Below, piece by piece: positions 9,384 through 18,947 of a stretch of 64,000 nt of DNA (position 1 is its first letter; each line of letters begins with the position of its first letter). The stretch lies in NCBI RefSeq assembly GCF_000526155.1, contig NZ_JAFN01000001.1, positions 2,629,014-2,693,013 on the forward strand, in the 5' to 3' direction. Source of the stretch: Deferrisoma camini S3R1 (GTDB lineage Bacteria > Desulfobacterota > Deferrisomatia > Deferrisomatales > Deferrisomataceae). The position numbers and the translations under genes were made by a program. The notes beneath the pieces were generated by a model that did no database searches, was not told the origin of the DNA, and saw only the letters and a list, made by a program, of their open reading frames with translations.

Positions 9384-9725
9384 ATGCGAGAGATTCTCGC
9401 CCCTGCCAAGGCCCTGGCCGACGAGTCCAGGCTGAAGATCCTGTGGATGCTCGAGGGCCGCCGCCGGTGCGTCTGCGAGATCCAGGCGGTGCTGGGTCTC
9501 GCCCAGTCCACGGTGAGCCGGCACATGCAGGTTCTGGAGGACGCCGGCTTCGTGGTGGCGGAGCGAAACGGCCCCTGGAAGGACTACCGCCTCAACCCCG
9601 CCCCCCCGCCGTTCGTGCAGGGGCTTCTGGCCCAGGTCCGGATGGCAGGGGAGACCCACCCCGTGGCCCGCGAGGTGCGGGAGCAGGCCGCCGGGGTGAG
9701 CCGGGAGAACCTGTGTGCGGCGTGA
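9384..9725 (+). CDS. arsR: ArsR-family arsenic-responsive repressor
   Basis: 113-aa winged-helix regulator. 'RRRCVCEIQAVLGLAQSTVSRHMQVL' spans the As(III)-binding CVC motif in the helix next to the recognition helix, as in classical ArsR. ATG 9384 is chosen because GGAGG lies 8 nt upstream. It is divergent from the seven-gene thiol/ArsP operon and heads the arsC-acr3-arsD-arsA set, so it probably represses both directions and releases on arsenite. Confidence 0.9.
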   Translation: MREILAPAKALADESRLKILWMLEGRRRCVCEIQAVLGLAQSTVSRHMQVLEDAGFVVAERNGPWKDYRLNPAPPPFVQGLLAQVRMAGETHPVAREVREQAAGVSRENLCAA

Positions 9726-9859
9726 TTCGGAATCCAGAATTCGGAAGTCAGAAGTCGGCACCTGAACAGAGGCGCCGGGGAGAGGGTTTCGCGCGATGAG
9801 GGCTTTTGACTGATTCCTGTCCGCTGATTTCTGTTTTCTGGATTGGAGACCGACGACCG

Positions 9860-10324
9860 ATGACCAAAGGTTCTAAGAAGCGGGTGTTGTTCCTGTGCAC
9901 CGGGAACTCGTGCCGGAGCCAGATGGCCGAGGGGTGGCTGCGGCACCTGGCCGGCGACCGGTACGAGGTGTTCTCGGCCGGCACCCGGCCCCAGGGCCTG
10001 AACCCCCTGGCGGTGCGGGTGATGGCCGAGGCCGGGGTGGACATCTCGGGCCACACGAGCGACCCGGTGGAGAAGTACTTGGGCCAGGACTTCGACCTCG
10101 TGGTCACGGTGTGCGGCGGGGCCAAGGAGTCGTGCCCGGTGTTCGTCGGCCGGGTGAAGGACCGGCAGCACTGGCCCTTCGACGATCCAGCAGGGGCCAC
10201 GGGAACCCAGGAGCAGATCCTGGCCGTGTTCCGCCGGGTGCGTGACGAGATCCGCGCCCGGGTCGAGGCGTTTCTGAACGAGCCCCCCGCGTGCCCCGGT
10301 GGGGAGGGCCGGCGAGAAGGCTAG
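9860..10324 (+). CDS. arsC: Arsenate reductase, low-molecular-weight phosphatase type
   Basis: 154 aa cytoplasmic enzyme reducing arsenate to arsenite. The P-loop '[20 protein letters not shown]' (CX5R) and the acid loop '[11 protein letters not shown]' are intact. Distal redox cysteines occur in '[14 protein letters not shown]', as in thioredoxin-coupled ArsC. It sits between arsR and acr3. The 134 bp before it are repeat-like intergenic sequence and show no clear ribosome-binding site, so the start is slightly uncertain. Confidence 0.93.
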   Translation: MTKGSKKRVLFLCTGNSCRSQMAEGWLRHLAGDRYEVFSAGTRPQGLNPLAVRVMAEAGVDISGHTSDPVEKYLGQDFDLVVTVCGGAKESCPVFVGRVKDRQHWPFDDPAGATGTQEQILAVFRRVRDEIRARVEAFLNEPPACPGGEGRREG

Positions 10325-10354
10325 CCCCCGGGTCCGGGATCACGAGGGGTTTGG

Positions 10355-10422
10355 CCGCCAAGCCGCCCAGCGGGCCGAAGGCCCAAGACCGCGGATCGTA
10401 GACCGCAGACTGGAGACCGTTT
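10355..10422 (+). repeat. Intergenic repeat, copy A
   Basis: A roughly 65-bp stretch with the core CGCCCAGCGGGCCGAAGGCC, then several GACCG words, between arsC and acr3. A diverged copy in the same orientation lies at 18948-19010, before the reductase operon. The short GACCG/GACGACCG words also occur at 9848-9860 before arsC. Confidence 0.6.
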
Positions 10423-10443
10423 TTGTTGGGAGGAGGAGTAGAC

Positions 10444-11514
10444 ATGTCGCAGGGCGTTGCCAAGAAGCTCTCGTTCATCGACCGGTATCTCACGCTGTGG
10501 ATCTTCCTCGCCATGGCGGTGGGCGTGGGCTGGGGCTATTTCTTTCCCGGCATCCGCAACGTGATCAACGCGTTTCAGGTGGGCACCACCAACATCCCCA
10601 TCGCCATCGGGCTCATCCTCATGATGTACCCGCCGCTCGCCAAGGTGCGCTACGAGGAGCTGCCCCAGGTGTTCAAGAACACCAAGGTCCTGGCGCTGTC
10701 GCTCGTGCAAAACTGGGTCGTGGGGCCGGTGCTCATGTTCGTGCTGGCCGTCACCCTGCTGCAGGGCTACCACGAGTACATGGTGGGGCTCATCCTGATC
10801 GGGCTCGCCCGGTGCATCGCCATGGTGATCGTATGGAACGACCTGGCCGACGGCGACCGGGAGTACTGCGCCGGGCTCGTGGCGTTCAACTCGGTCTTCC
10901 AGGTGCTCTTCTACTCGGTGTACGCGTACTTCTTCATCACCTGGCTGCCGCCGAGGCTGGGCTTGGGGGAGGCGATCGAGGTGAACATCTCCATGGGGCA
11001 GATCGCCGAGAGCGTGTTCATCTACCTGGGCATCCCGTTCCTCGCCGGCATGATCTCCCGGTTTGCGGGCGTGAGGCTCAAGGGCCGCGAGTGGTACGAG
11101 ACCCGGTTCATCCCCAAGGTCAGCCCGATCACACTGATCGCGCTCCTGTTCACCATCCTCGTCATGTTCAGCCTGAAGGGCGAGTACATCGTGCAGCTCC
11201 CCTTCGACGTGGTGCGCATCGCGGTGCCGCTCACCATCTACTTCTTCGTGATGTTCTTCGTGTCGTTCTGGATGAGCCGCAAGGTGGGCGCGCCCTACGG
11301 CCAGACCGCGACCCTCTCGTTCACGGCCGCCTCGAACAACTTCGAGCTCGCCATCGCCGTGGCCGTGGCCGTGTTCGGCATCGACTCGGGTGAAGCGTTC
11401 GCCGCGGTGATCGGCCCCCTGGTCGAGGTGCCGGTGCTGATCAGCCTGGTGAACGTGGCCCTGCGCCTGAAAGAGAAGCATTTCACCCCCGAGGGGCTGG
11501 CCCAGAGGGCATGA
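10444..11514 (+). CDS. acr3: Arsenite efflux transporter, ACR3 family
   Basis: 356 aa with about ten hydrophobic segments. The ACR3 hallmarks '[20 protein letters not shown]' (with the essential Cys) and '[20 protein letters not shown]' are both present. ATG 10444 is preceded by GGGAGGAGG; the TTG-initiated longer form is rejected. It exports As(III) and is followed by arsD and arsA, so here the pump may be ATP-coupled. Confidence 0.95.
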   Translation: MSQGVAKKLSFIDRYLTLWIFLAMAVGVGWGYFFPGIRNVINAFQVGTTNIPIAIGLILMMYPPLAKVRYEELPQVFKNTKVLALSLVQNWVVGPVLMFVLAVTLLQGYHEYMVGLILIGLARCIAMVIVWNDLADGDREYCAGLVAFNSVFQVLFYSVYAYFFITWLPPRLGLGEAIEVNISMGQIAESVFIYLGIPFLAGMISRFAGVRLKGREWYETRFIPKVSPITLIALLFTILVMFSLKGEYIVQLPFDVVRIAVPLTIYFFVMFFVSFWMSRKVGAPYGQTATLSFTAASNNFELAIAVAVAVFGIDSGEAFAAVIGPLVEVPVLISLVNVALRLKEKHFTPEGLAQRA

Positions 11515-11587
11515 ACGGAGAAGATGCAGTCCCCGAAGGGTGAGGCCGTCAAAAGCGACCCGTTCGACGGACGAGGGAGAGGCTTTC

Positions 11588-11968
11588 ATGGCCAAAACGC
11601 TCTACGTCTACGATCCGCCGCTGTGCTGCCCCACCGGCGTGTGCGGCCCGTCGGCCGATCCGGTGCTGGCCCGGTTCGCGGCTAACCTCCGGTGGCTCGA
11701 GCAGCAGGGGGTGCAGGTGGTGCGGAAGAACCTGGCCCAGGAACCCCAAGCGTTCGCGGCCGACCCGCGGGTGGCCGAGGTGCTCCGGACCGAGGGAACC
11801 GAGGGCCTGCCCCTCGTGCTCCTGGCCGAGCGCGAGGTGAGCCGCGGGCGCTATCCCGACCGCCGGGCGCTGGCCGAGGCCCTGGGCCTCGACCCGGCCG
11901 AGGCGGGCCCGGTGCTCGAGATGGCCGGCACCGGAGGCTGCGACCCCACCACCGGCTGCTGTGGGTAG
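11588..11968 (+). CDS. arsD: Arsenite metallochaperone ArsD
   Basis: 126 aa. It has an N-terminal 'DPPLCCPTGVCGP', in which the vicinal CC pair and third Cys form the As(III)-transfer site, and a C-terminal CC pair (CDPTTGCCG). It hands arsenite to ArsA, whose start codon lies within the last codons of arsD. It may also act as a weak repressor, as known for the family. Confidence 0.93.
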   Translation: MAKTLYVYDPPLCCPTGVCGPSADPVLARFAANLRWLEQQGVQVVRKNLAQEPQAFAADPRVAEVLRTEGTEGLPLVLLAEREVSRGRYPDRRALAEALGLDPAEAGPVLEMAGTGGCDPTTGCCG

Positions 11969-13709
11969 GCCGGCCGTGGAGGGGTTTCTGGATCGCGTGC
12001 CCCGGCACGTGTTTTTCACGGGCAAGGGCGGGGTGGGGAAGACCACCCTCGCGTCGGCAACGGCGGTGGCCCTGGCCGATGCGGGCCGTCGGGTGCTGTT
12101 GGTCTGCACCGATCCGGCGTCCAACCTGGACGAGGTCCTCGGCACCCCCCTGGGGCTCGCGCCCCGGCCGGTGAACGGGGTAGACGGGCTGTACGGGGTC
12201 AACGTGGACCCGGAGGAGGCGGCCCGGGCGTACCGGGAACGGGTGCTGGGCCCGGTGCGGGGGGTGTTGCCGGAGGAAGCGGTTCGCAGCATCGAGGAGC
12301 AGCTCTCGGGGGCGTGCACGGTGGAGATTGCGGCCTTTGGGGAGTTCGCCCGGCTCCTGGGGGACCCCGAGGCCACGGACGGGTTCGACCACGTGGTGTT
12401 CGACACGGCCCCCACGGGTCATACCCTGCGCCTCCTGGAGCTCCCAGCCGCCTGGACCCAGTTCATCGCCACCAACGTCACGGGCACCTCGTGCCTCGGC
12501 CCCCTTTCGGGCCTGCGGGAGCAGGAGGCCCGGTTCCGGGCGGCCCTCGAGCGGCTTGCGGACCCGGATCAGACGGAGGTGGTTCTGGTGGCCCGGCCCG
12601 ACCGGGCCTCCTTGGCCGAGGCGGGCCGGGCGAGCGCGGAGCTGGCGGCCCTCGGCCTTGGGAACCAGTGCCTGGTGGTGAACGGGGTGTTCCGGGCCCA
12701 GGATCCCGACGACCCCGTGGCCCGGGCCTGGGAGGCTCGGGTCCACGAGGCCCTGGAGGCCTTGCCCCCCGCACTCCGAGGCCTGCAACGCTGGGAGGTC
12801 AGCCTTCGGCCCTACGAGCTCGTGGGCGCCGGGGCCCTCCGATCCCTGTGGAACGGCCAGCGGCCTCCGGCAGAAGGGGATGCCGGGGCCTGGGACGCGA
12901 ACCATCAATCCCTCGATGCCCTCGTGGAAGGGATCGCCGCTCCGGGTCGGGGCCTCGTGCTGACCATGGGCAAGGGCGGAGTGGGCAAGACCACGGTGGC
13001 CCTCGAGCTGGTCCGCCGCCTGGCCGAAACGGGCCGGCCGGTGCACTTCACCACCACCGACCCGGCGGGCCGGCGCCCGCTGGACCTTCCGGCCGGGGTC
13101 ACGGCGACCCGCATCGACCCCAAGGCCGAGACCCGAGCCTATGCCGCCGAGGTGATGGAAACCGTGGGCGGAGAGCTCGACGAGGAGGGCCGCGCCCTGC
13201 TGGCCGAGGACCTCCGGTCACCCTGCACCGAGGAGATCGCCGTGTTCCGGGCCTTTGCCCGGGAGGCTGCACGATCCGAGCAGGGGTTTGTGGTGGTCGA
13301 CACGGCGCCCACGGGGCACACCCTCCTTCTGCTCGACGCTGCCCAGGCCTACCACCGCGAGGTCCTGCGGTCACGGGGCGACCTCCCCGAGACGGTGAGG
13401 CGGCTCCTTCCCCGACTCCGGGATCCCGAGCTGACCCGGGTTCTGCTCGTGACGCTTCCCGAGGCCACCCCGGTGCACGAGGCCGCGAGCCTCGAGGCGG
13501 ATCTACGCCGTGCCGGCATCGAGCCTTACGCCTGGGTGCTCAACCAGAGCCTGACGCCCCTGCCCGTCACGGACCCGTTGCTGCGGGCCCGCCGCCGGGC
13601 CGAGGCCCGGTACGTGAGAGACGTGCTTGAAAACCACCCGAGGGTCTTCGTTCTCCCGTGGTCTGCCGACCCACGGCCGGATCCGGATCCAGGAAAGGAG
13701 GGCCGATGA
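11961..13709 (+). CDS. arsA: Arsenite-transporting ATPase ArsA (two-halved)
   Basis: 582 aa with two homologous halves, each with a deviant Walker A (GKGGVGKTT at about 22 and 336). Each also has the switch/signature 'VVFDTAPTGHTLRLLELP' or 'VVVDTAPTGHTLLLLDAA'. A Cys in 'SGACTVEI' and in 'RSPCTEEI' matches metal-site positions. It starts with GTG 11961 overlapping arsD. It energises arsenite efflux, most often with ArsB but also with Acr3. It ends in ATGA overlap with cfa. Confidence 0.93.
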   Translation: MGRPAVEGFLDRVPRHVFFTGKGGVGKTTLASATAVALADAGRRVLLVCTDPASNLDEVLGTPLGLAPRPVNGVDGLYGVNVDPEEAARAYRERVLGPVRGVLPEEAVRSIEEQLSGACTVEIAAFGEFARLLGDPEATDGFDHVVFDTAPTGHTLRLLELPAAWTQFIATNVTGTSCLGPLSGLREQEARFRAALERLADPDQTEVVLVARPDRASLAEAGRASAELAALGLGNQCLVVNGVFRAQDPDDPVARAWEARVHEALEALPPALRGLQRWEVSLRPYELVGAGALRSLWNGQRPPAEGDAGAWDANHQSLDALVEGIAAPGRGLVLTMGKGGVGKTTVALELVRRLAETGRPVHFTTTDPAGRRPLDLPAGVTATRIDPKAETRAYAAEVMETVGGELDEEGRALLAEDLRSPCTEEIAVFRAFAREAARSEQGFVVVDTAPTGHTLLLLDAAQAYHREVLRSRGDLPETVRRLLPRLRDPELTRVLLVTLPEATPVHEAASLEADLRRAGIEPYAWVLNQSLTPLPVTDPLLRARRRAEARYVRDVLENHPRVFVLPWSADPRPDPDPGKEGR

Positions 13710-14947
13710 ACCCCCGTGCCGCACGCGACCTGCTTGCCGGGTTACTGCCGTCCGATGCGCCGGTGCCGGGCGCGGTGGAGCTGTGGGATGGAACGCGTCT
13801 GGCGGTAGGCGAGCCGGGCGCCGCGCCGGCCTTCACCGTGCGCGTAAAGAGGGCTTCGGCTCTGGATGCCCTGCTCGCCGAGCCGTCTTTGGGTTTTGGA
13901 GAGGCGTACGTCGGAGGCGACATCGAGGTCTCTGGAGACCTCGGAGCCGTCTTGGCCCTGGCCTTCCGCCAGGATCTGGCCAGCAGACTTTCCCTGCGTC
14001 AGAAGGCCCGGACCGGCTGGATGCGCGCCCGCCGGGGCCGCAGCGTGCGCCAGTCGCGCCGCGACATCGAGAGCCACTACGACCGGGGGAACGACTTCTA
14101 CCGGCTCTGGCTCGACGACGACATGAACTACTCCTGCGCCTACTTCCGAGACGAGGGCGACAGCCTCGAGACGGCGTAAAAGCAAAAGAACATGTACGTC
14201 CTCAACAAGCTGCGGCCCCGACCCGGCCAAAGGCTTTTGGACGTGGGGTGTGGGTGGGGCGCCCTCCTGCGCATCGCGGCCGAACACCACCGCCTCGAGG
14301 CGGTGGGTCTCACCCTTTCGCGCGAGCAGCACGCTTTCGCTCGCGACCGGCTGGCCGCCGCCGGTCTCGGCGGCCGGACCGAGGTCCGCCTCCAGGACTA
14401 TCGGGAGGTGCCGCCGGCAGAGGACGGAACCTACGACCGCATCGCCTCGGTGGGGATGTTCGAGCACGTAGGCCGCGCCAACCTCCCGGTGTTCTTCGAC
14501 CGGATCGCCGGACTGCTCAAGCCCGGCGGGATCCTGCTGCTGCACACCATCGGCCGGGTGCGGCCCGAGCCCGTAGACCCGTGGATCGAGAAGCACGTCT
14601 TCCCCGGGGGCTACGTTCCCGCCCTGGGCGAGACCGTGGAGGCGGCCGCACGGGCCGGCCTGGAGTTCTTGGACCTGGAGGACCTTCGGCCCCACTACGA
14701 CCGTACCCTCGGCCACTGGATCGGGCGGTTCGAAGCGCACGCGGCCCGGATCGCGGACACCATGGGTGGAGCGTTCGTGCGCCTGTGGCGCCTATACCTG
14801 CACGGCGCCCAGATGGCCTTCCGGCACGGCACGTTGCACCTGTTCCAGTTCGTATTCTCGCGAGGCCGCGTCCGCGGCTGGCCGATGACCCGGGAATGGA
14901 TGACGGCACCGGGACCTCCCCCAGCCGGTGGCGGGGCCCGAGGCTGA
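13706..14947 (+). pseudogene. cfa: Cyclopropane-fatty-acyl-phospholipid synthase, interrupted by in-frame TAA
   Basis: Reading through one stop gives a ~413-aa CFA synthase. The N-terminal part includes 'GEAYVGGDIEVSGDLGAVLA' and 'IESHYDRGNDFYRLWLDDDM'. The methyltransferase part includes 'RLLDVGCGWGALLRIAAEHH'. TAA at 14177-14179 splits it, and both halves are in the same frame with no indel. The residue after 'DSLETA' in homologues is commonly Gln, so CAA to TAA is the simplest explanation. The start follows AAAGGAGGG. It is translationally coupled to arsA. A functional product would need read-through or re-initiation at ATG 14192. Confidence 0.85.
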
Positions 14948-15093
14948 CACGGCCGGAGGGCTAACGGAAGCTACTGGAAACAGGCGACGGGGCCGAGGGG
15001 GGGCCGGTGCTTTCTGCAACCGTTCGGTACGGATGTTGCTTTAGGCCAAGGGGCATCGCAGGCTCCCTTGTCCCTTCCTCCCCATGTGTGCCC

Positions 15094-15975
15094 ATGCGCC
15101 CTCGGAACGCCGGATCGGCCGCTTTCCTCGTTTTCCTTCTGATCCTTCTGCCGGCGGGGCTCGCCCGGTCGGGTTCCAAACCGGTGGTTCGTTTCGGCGT
15201 GATCCCCCGGTACAACCCCCTGGTGATGTTCCGCAGCTACCAGCCGATCATGGACTACCTGACCGAGAGCACCCCGTATCGGTTCGAGCTCAAGGTGGCC
15301 CGAAGCTACGACGAGGCCGTTCAGTTCCTCGCCGATCGGGACGTGGAGCTGGCGAGCCTGGGGGACGTGACGTTCGTCGAGGCGTACCGCTCGTTCGGCG
15401 CGGTCCCCTTGGTGCGCCCCCTGAACGCCGACGGGCGCCCTTACTACCGCAGCGTGATCATCGTGCGCAAGGACAGCCCGATCCGAGATCTCTCGGACCT
15501 CAAGGGCAAGCGGGTGGCCTTCGGGTCGGTCCACTCCACCTCGGGAAACCTGATCCCACGGTTCTTCCTGTTCCGGCACGGAGTGCGGATCGAAGACTTG
15601 GCCTCGGCCACCAACCTGGGCAAGCACGACATCGTGGCCAAGGCGGTCCTGAAGGGGGAGTACGACGCTGGCGCCGTCAAGGACGTGGTGGCGGAGAGGT
15701 ACCGGAGGCACGGCCTGCGGTTCCTTGCTCGCAGCGATCCGATCCCCTCGGTGCCGATCGTGGCGCATCCGGCCACCGACCCTGCCGTGCGCGAAGCGGT
15801 GAAGCGGGCCCTGCTCGCCGTGGACCCCGAAAACCCCGTTTTCCAAGAGCGCCTGTCGCAGTGGGATCCCGAGTTTCGACACGGCTTCGTGGAAGCCCGG
15901 ACAGAGGACTACCGGCCGATCTTCGGGCTCATGGACTCCTTCGAGGGGACCTGCGGGGGGAGGTGCCACCGGTGA
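15094..15975 (+). CDS. PhnD-like periplasmic binding protein (sensor partner)
   Basis: About 293 aa with a signal peptide (1-26). The PhnD/TtrS/AioX-type fold is recognised from 'VVRFGVIPRYNPLVMFRSYQ', 'DLSDLKGKRVAFGSVHSTSG' and 'VAHPATDPAVREAVKRALLA'. No ABC permease or ATPase follows. Instead a sensor kinase begins in GTGA overlap, as in the AioX-AioS-AioR and ArxXSR systems. AioX binds arsenite through one Cys, but here the core has no Cys and only a C-terminal CGGRC, so the ligand may be an oxyanion. There is no clear ribosome-binding site at ATG 15094, and in-frame starts exist upstream. Confidence 0.8.
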   Translation: MRPRNAGSAAFLVFLLILLPAGLARSGSKPVVRFGVIPRYNPLVMFRSYQPIMDYLTESTPYRFELKVARSYDEAVQFLADRDVELASLGDVTFVEAYRSFGAVPLVRPLNADGRPYYRSVIIVRKDSPIRDLSDLKGKRVAFGSVHSTSGNLIPRFFLFRHGVRIEDLASATNLGKHDIVAKAVLKGEYDAGAVKDVVAERYRRHGLRFLARSDPIPSVPIVAHPATDPAVREAVKRALLAVDPENPVFQERLSQWDPEFRHGFVEARTEDYRPIFGLMDSFEGTCGGRCHR

Positions 15976-17429
15976 GGCTGGGGATCACCGGCAAGTTCGT
16001 CCTCCTGGCCACGGGCCTGGTGATCGCGACCACCGGGATCTGGGGCTCGTGGATCTGGCAACGGGAGAAGGCCCTCCTGGAGGAGCGGCTCGCCCAGAAG
16101 GGCCGGATCCTCCTCTCGTCCATGGCGATCCCCGTGATCCAGGCCCTTCTCTACGAGGAGATGGGGGTGATCGAGGAAGGGGGGCTCCTGGACAGCTTCA
16201 TCGCCGACATCATGGGACAAGACGACCTGGCGCCCGTGTACGCCATGGTGCTCGGGCCCGAGGGCCGGGTGCTCGCCCACAACCGCTATGCCGAGTACGG
16301 CAAGCTGTACCGCGACCCCATCAGCCAGGCCGCCCTGGCCGCTGGGGGGTTCGTGCGCCAGGTGACGGTGTGCCAGGGGGAGCCGATCTGGGACCTGTCC
16401 TACCCCCTGGCCATCCACGGCAAGTCCTGGGGGGTGCTGCGGGTCGGGATCTCGCTTGCTCCCCTGCGATCCGATCTCAGGACCCTCGAGAGGCAGATCC
16501 TGGCGTTCGGCTCGGCCTTCGCCCTGGGAGCCCTGGTGGTGTTCTGGCTCATCGGACGCGGCCTGGCCCGTCCCCTGCTCGAGCTCCGGGCCCACGCGGA
16601 GCGGGTGGGGGGGGAGGGGCTCCCCGAGGTGGCGACCTCGACCCGCGGGGACGAGATCGGGGATCTGGAGCGGGCCTTCGCCGACATGGTCCACAGGCTG
16701 CGGGCGAGCGAGGCCGAGCGGGAGCGGGCGACCCGCAAGCTTCTCGAAAACGAGCGGCTGGTGGCCGTCGGGCAGATCGTGGCCGGCGTGGCCCACGAGG
16801 TCAACAACCCCCTGGCGGCCATCGAGGGCGCCCTCTTCCAGGTGGAGCGGCGCTGCAGCGGCGACGGCAGCCGGTACGCAGGCGTGATCCGTGAGGGCCT
16901 CGAGCGCATCCGGCGGGTGGTGGGCCAGCTCGTGGACCTGACCCGCTCCGGCGACATCTCGCCCGAGCCGACCTTCCTGCCCGAGGTGTACCGGAGCGCG
17001 AGCCTGTTCGCCAAGATGGCCCTCAAGAGAAAGGGGGTGCGGCTCGACACGGCCGGGCCGGTGCCGGAGGTGGAGTTCTTCGCCGACCGTACGAAGGTTC
17101 ATCAGGTGCTCCTGAACCTTCTCGTAAACGCGGCCGATGCCGCGGGAAACGGCGGAACGGTGTGCTTGGAGGCCGGGGCTGGGGACCGTGGGGTGTGGTT
17201 CGCGGTGGAGGACGACGGCCCCGGCGTGCCCTCCGAGGACGCGGACAGGATCTTCGACCCGTTCTTCACCACGAAGCCCCCGGGCAAGGGGAGCGGCATG
17301 GGGCTTGCGATCTCCCGCCGGATCGCCGAGGGCCACGGCGGCACCCTGACCCTGGAGCGGGGCCGGCGTCTCGGCGGCGCCCGGTTCGTGTTGACCCTGC
17401 CCCGTCACGGCGGCCGAGAGGAGGGGTAG
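15972..17429 (+). CDS. Membrane sensor histidine kinase
   Basis: 485 aa from GTG 15972. There is a transmembrane helix at about 8-24, a periplasmic sensor of about 150 residues, a second helix at about 175-195, HAMP, a HisKA with 'AGVAHEVNNPLAAIEGALFQ' (phospho-His), and an HATPase with 'DDGPGVPSEDADRIFDPFFT' and 'GSGMGLAISRRIAEGHGG'. It overlaps the binding-protein gene and lies 3 bp from the response regulator. It probably reads the ligand state of the binding protein. Confidence 0.92.
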   Translation: MRLGITGKFVLLATGLVIATTGIWGSWIWQREKALLEERLAQKGRILLSSMAIPVIQALLYEEMGVIEEGGLLDSFIADIMGQDDLAPVYAMVLGPEGRVLAHNRYAEYGKLYRDPISQAALAAGGFVRQVTVCQGEPIWDLSYPLAIHGKSWGVLRVGISLAPLRSDLRTLERQILAFGSAFALGALVVFWLIGRGLARPLLELRAHAERVGGEGLPEVATSTRGDEIGDLERAFADMVHRLRASEAERERATRKLLENERLVAVGQIVAGVAHEVNNPLAAIEGALFQVERRCSGDGSRYAGVIREGLERIRRVVGQLVDLTRSGDISPEPTFLPEVYRSASLFAKMALKRKGVRLDTAGPVPEVEFFADRTKVHQVLLNLLVNAADAAGNGGTVCLEAGAGDRGVWFAVEDDGPGVPSEDADRIFDPFFTTKPPGKGSGMGLAISRRIAEGHGGTLTLERGRRLGGARFVLTLPRHGGREEG

Positions 17430-17432
17430 CCG

Positions 17433-18794
17433 GTGGAACCCCGAATCCTCCTGGTGGAGGACGACCCCCTGTACGCCGGGATGCTCTTCGAGGCACTGAC
17501 CCAGGCGGGCTACAAGGTCGAGCACGCCGACACCGTGGCCTCGGCCGTGGCCTGCCTGGAGCTGGAGTCGTTCGCTGTGGCGATCCTGGACGTGCGGCTG
17601 CCCGACGGCGACGGGCTCGACCTCCTCCGAACCCTGCTCGAGCTCCAGCCCGGGTGCTCGGCCCTGGTGATGACCGGCCACGCTTCGGTGGAGTCGGCCG
17701 TGGATGCCATGAAGATCGGGGCGGCAGACTACCTGCCCAAACCGTTCCCCACCGAGGTCATCCTCCTGAAGCTGAAACGCCTGCTCCGGGCCCGGCGGCT
17801 GGAAGAGGAGCTCGAGGGCCTCCGAGCGCGGGCGTCCGACACGCGGTTCGTGGGCCAGAGCCCCAGGGTGCGCCGCCTGCTGAGCACCGTTCGATCGGTG
17901 GCGCCCAAGAACGCCAACGTGCTGATCCAGGGGGAGAGCGGCACCGGCAAGGAGCTCATCGCCGAGATGCTCCACCGCCTGAGCCCCCGGGCGGAGGGAC
18001 CGTTCGTGCGGGTCAACTGCGGGGCCATCCCCGAAAGCCTCCTGGAGTCGGAGCTGTTCGGCCACGAGCGGGGCGCCTTCACCGGCGCCGACCGCCGGCG
18101 CAGGGGCATGCTCGAGCAGGCCCACGGCGGCACGTTGTTCCTGGACGAGGTGGGCGAGATCCCGCCGGCCATGCAGGTAAAGCTCTTAAGGGCCCTCCAG
18201 GAGCGCCGGATCCGACGGATCGGGGGGGAGAGCGAGATCGAGGTGGACTTCCGCCTCGTGGCCGCCACCAATCGAGACGTGGAGGATCTGGTCCGGGGGG
18301 GCGAGATGCGCGAGGACTTCTACTTTCGGATCGCCGTGATTCCCCTGGAAGTGCCCCCCCTGCGGGACCGGCCGGGGGACATCCCCCTCCTGGCCCAGCA
18401 CTTCGTCGCGAGGCTCAGCCGCATTCATGGGACCGAGCCCGTGCGTCTGAGCCCCGAAGCGCTGGATCTCCTGGCCGAGTACCCGTGGCCCGGCAACGTA
18501 CGGGAGCTGGAGAACGTGATCGAGCGGCTGCAGGTGCTCACCCCCGGCGACACGATCACCCCCCGCCATCTTCCCCCCGAGGTGCGCCGGGTGCGGCCCG
18601 CAACGGGCACGGTGTACGAAGTGGTGTCCACCCGGCTCACCCTGCGGGAGGCGGTGCATCGGTTCGAGCGCCGCTTCATCGAGCAGGTGCTGGCCGAGGA
18701 GGGAGGCAACCGCACCGCGGCCGCGGCCCGGCTCGGGATCTCCCGCAAGAATCTCTGGGAGAAGCTGGGGGGTGGGAGCGTTACCGGTAGGTAA
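17433..18794 (+). CDS. Sigma-54-dependent response regulator (NtrC type)
   Basis: 453 aa, GTG start. It has a receiver with Asp in 'AILDVRLPDGDGLDLLRTLL', an AAA+ domain with Walker A GESGTGKE, the sigma-54 contact loop GAFTGA and '[20 protein letters not shown]', then a Fis-type helix-turn-helix 'GGNRTAAAARLGISRKNLWE'. The 3' end runs into the first of two GTTACC-N4-GGTAAC dyads. The nearest sigma-54 promoter lies downstream, before the reductase genes. Confidence 0.94.
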   Translation: MEPRILLVEDDPLYAGMLFEALTQAGYKVEHADTVASAVACLELESFAVAILDVRLPDGDGLDLLRTLLELQPGCSALVMTGHASVESAVDAMKIGAADYLPKPFPTEVILLKLKRLLRARRLEEELEGLRARASDTRFVGQSPRVRRLLSTVRSVAPKNANVLIQGESGTGKELIAEMLHRLSPRAEGPFVRVNCGAIPESLLESELFGHERGAFTGADRRRRGMLEQAHGGTLFLDEVGEIPPAMQVKLLRALQERRIRRIGGESEIEVDFRLVAATNRDVEDLVRGGEMREDFYFRIAVIPLEVPPLRDRPGDIPLLAQHFVARLSRIHGTEPVRLSPEALDLLAEYPWPGNVRELENVIERLQVLTPGDTITPRHLPPEVRRVRPATGTVYEVVSTRLTLREAVHRFERRFIEQVLAEEGGNRTAAAARLGISRKNLWEKLGGGSVTGR

Positions 18795-18797
18795 CGC
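18778..18797. promoter_or_regulatory. Dyad operator 1 (GCGTTACC-N4-GGTAACGC)
   Basis: Perfect 8-bp inverted repeat with a 4-bp spacer, overlapping the last codons of the regulator gene. It shares the core GTTACC-N4-GGTAAC with site 2, 71 bp away centre to centre. It lies about 232 bp upstream of the sigma-54 promoter, a usual distance for enhancer sites. Binding by the adjacent regulator is inferred. Confidence 0.7.
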
Positions 18798-18850
18798 CTG
18801 GGGGCCTCGTTTCTCCTCTGCCGACAGGGCTCTCGTTCCCCTCCGCAACT

Positions 18851-18866
18851 GTTACCTCCCGGTAAC
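18851..18866. promoter_or_regulatory. Dyad operator 2 (GTTACC-N4-GGTAAC)
   Basis: Perfect 6-bp inverted repeat with a 4-bp spacer (TCCC), with the same arms as operator 1. It lies about 155-170 bp upstream of the predicted -24/-12 promoter at 19019-19034. Confidence 0.7.
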
Positions 18867-18947
18867 GCCCCACCCCGGACATGGCCGCGTCCGGCGCTCC
18901 GCCAGCCCCCCCGCCCCCGGGCCTTGGCGCGGCTCGAGAGCCGCTCG

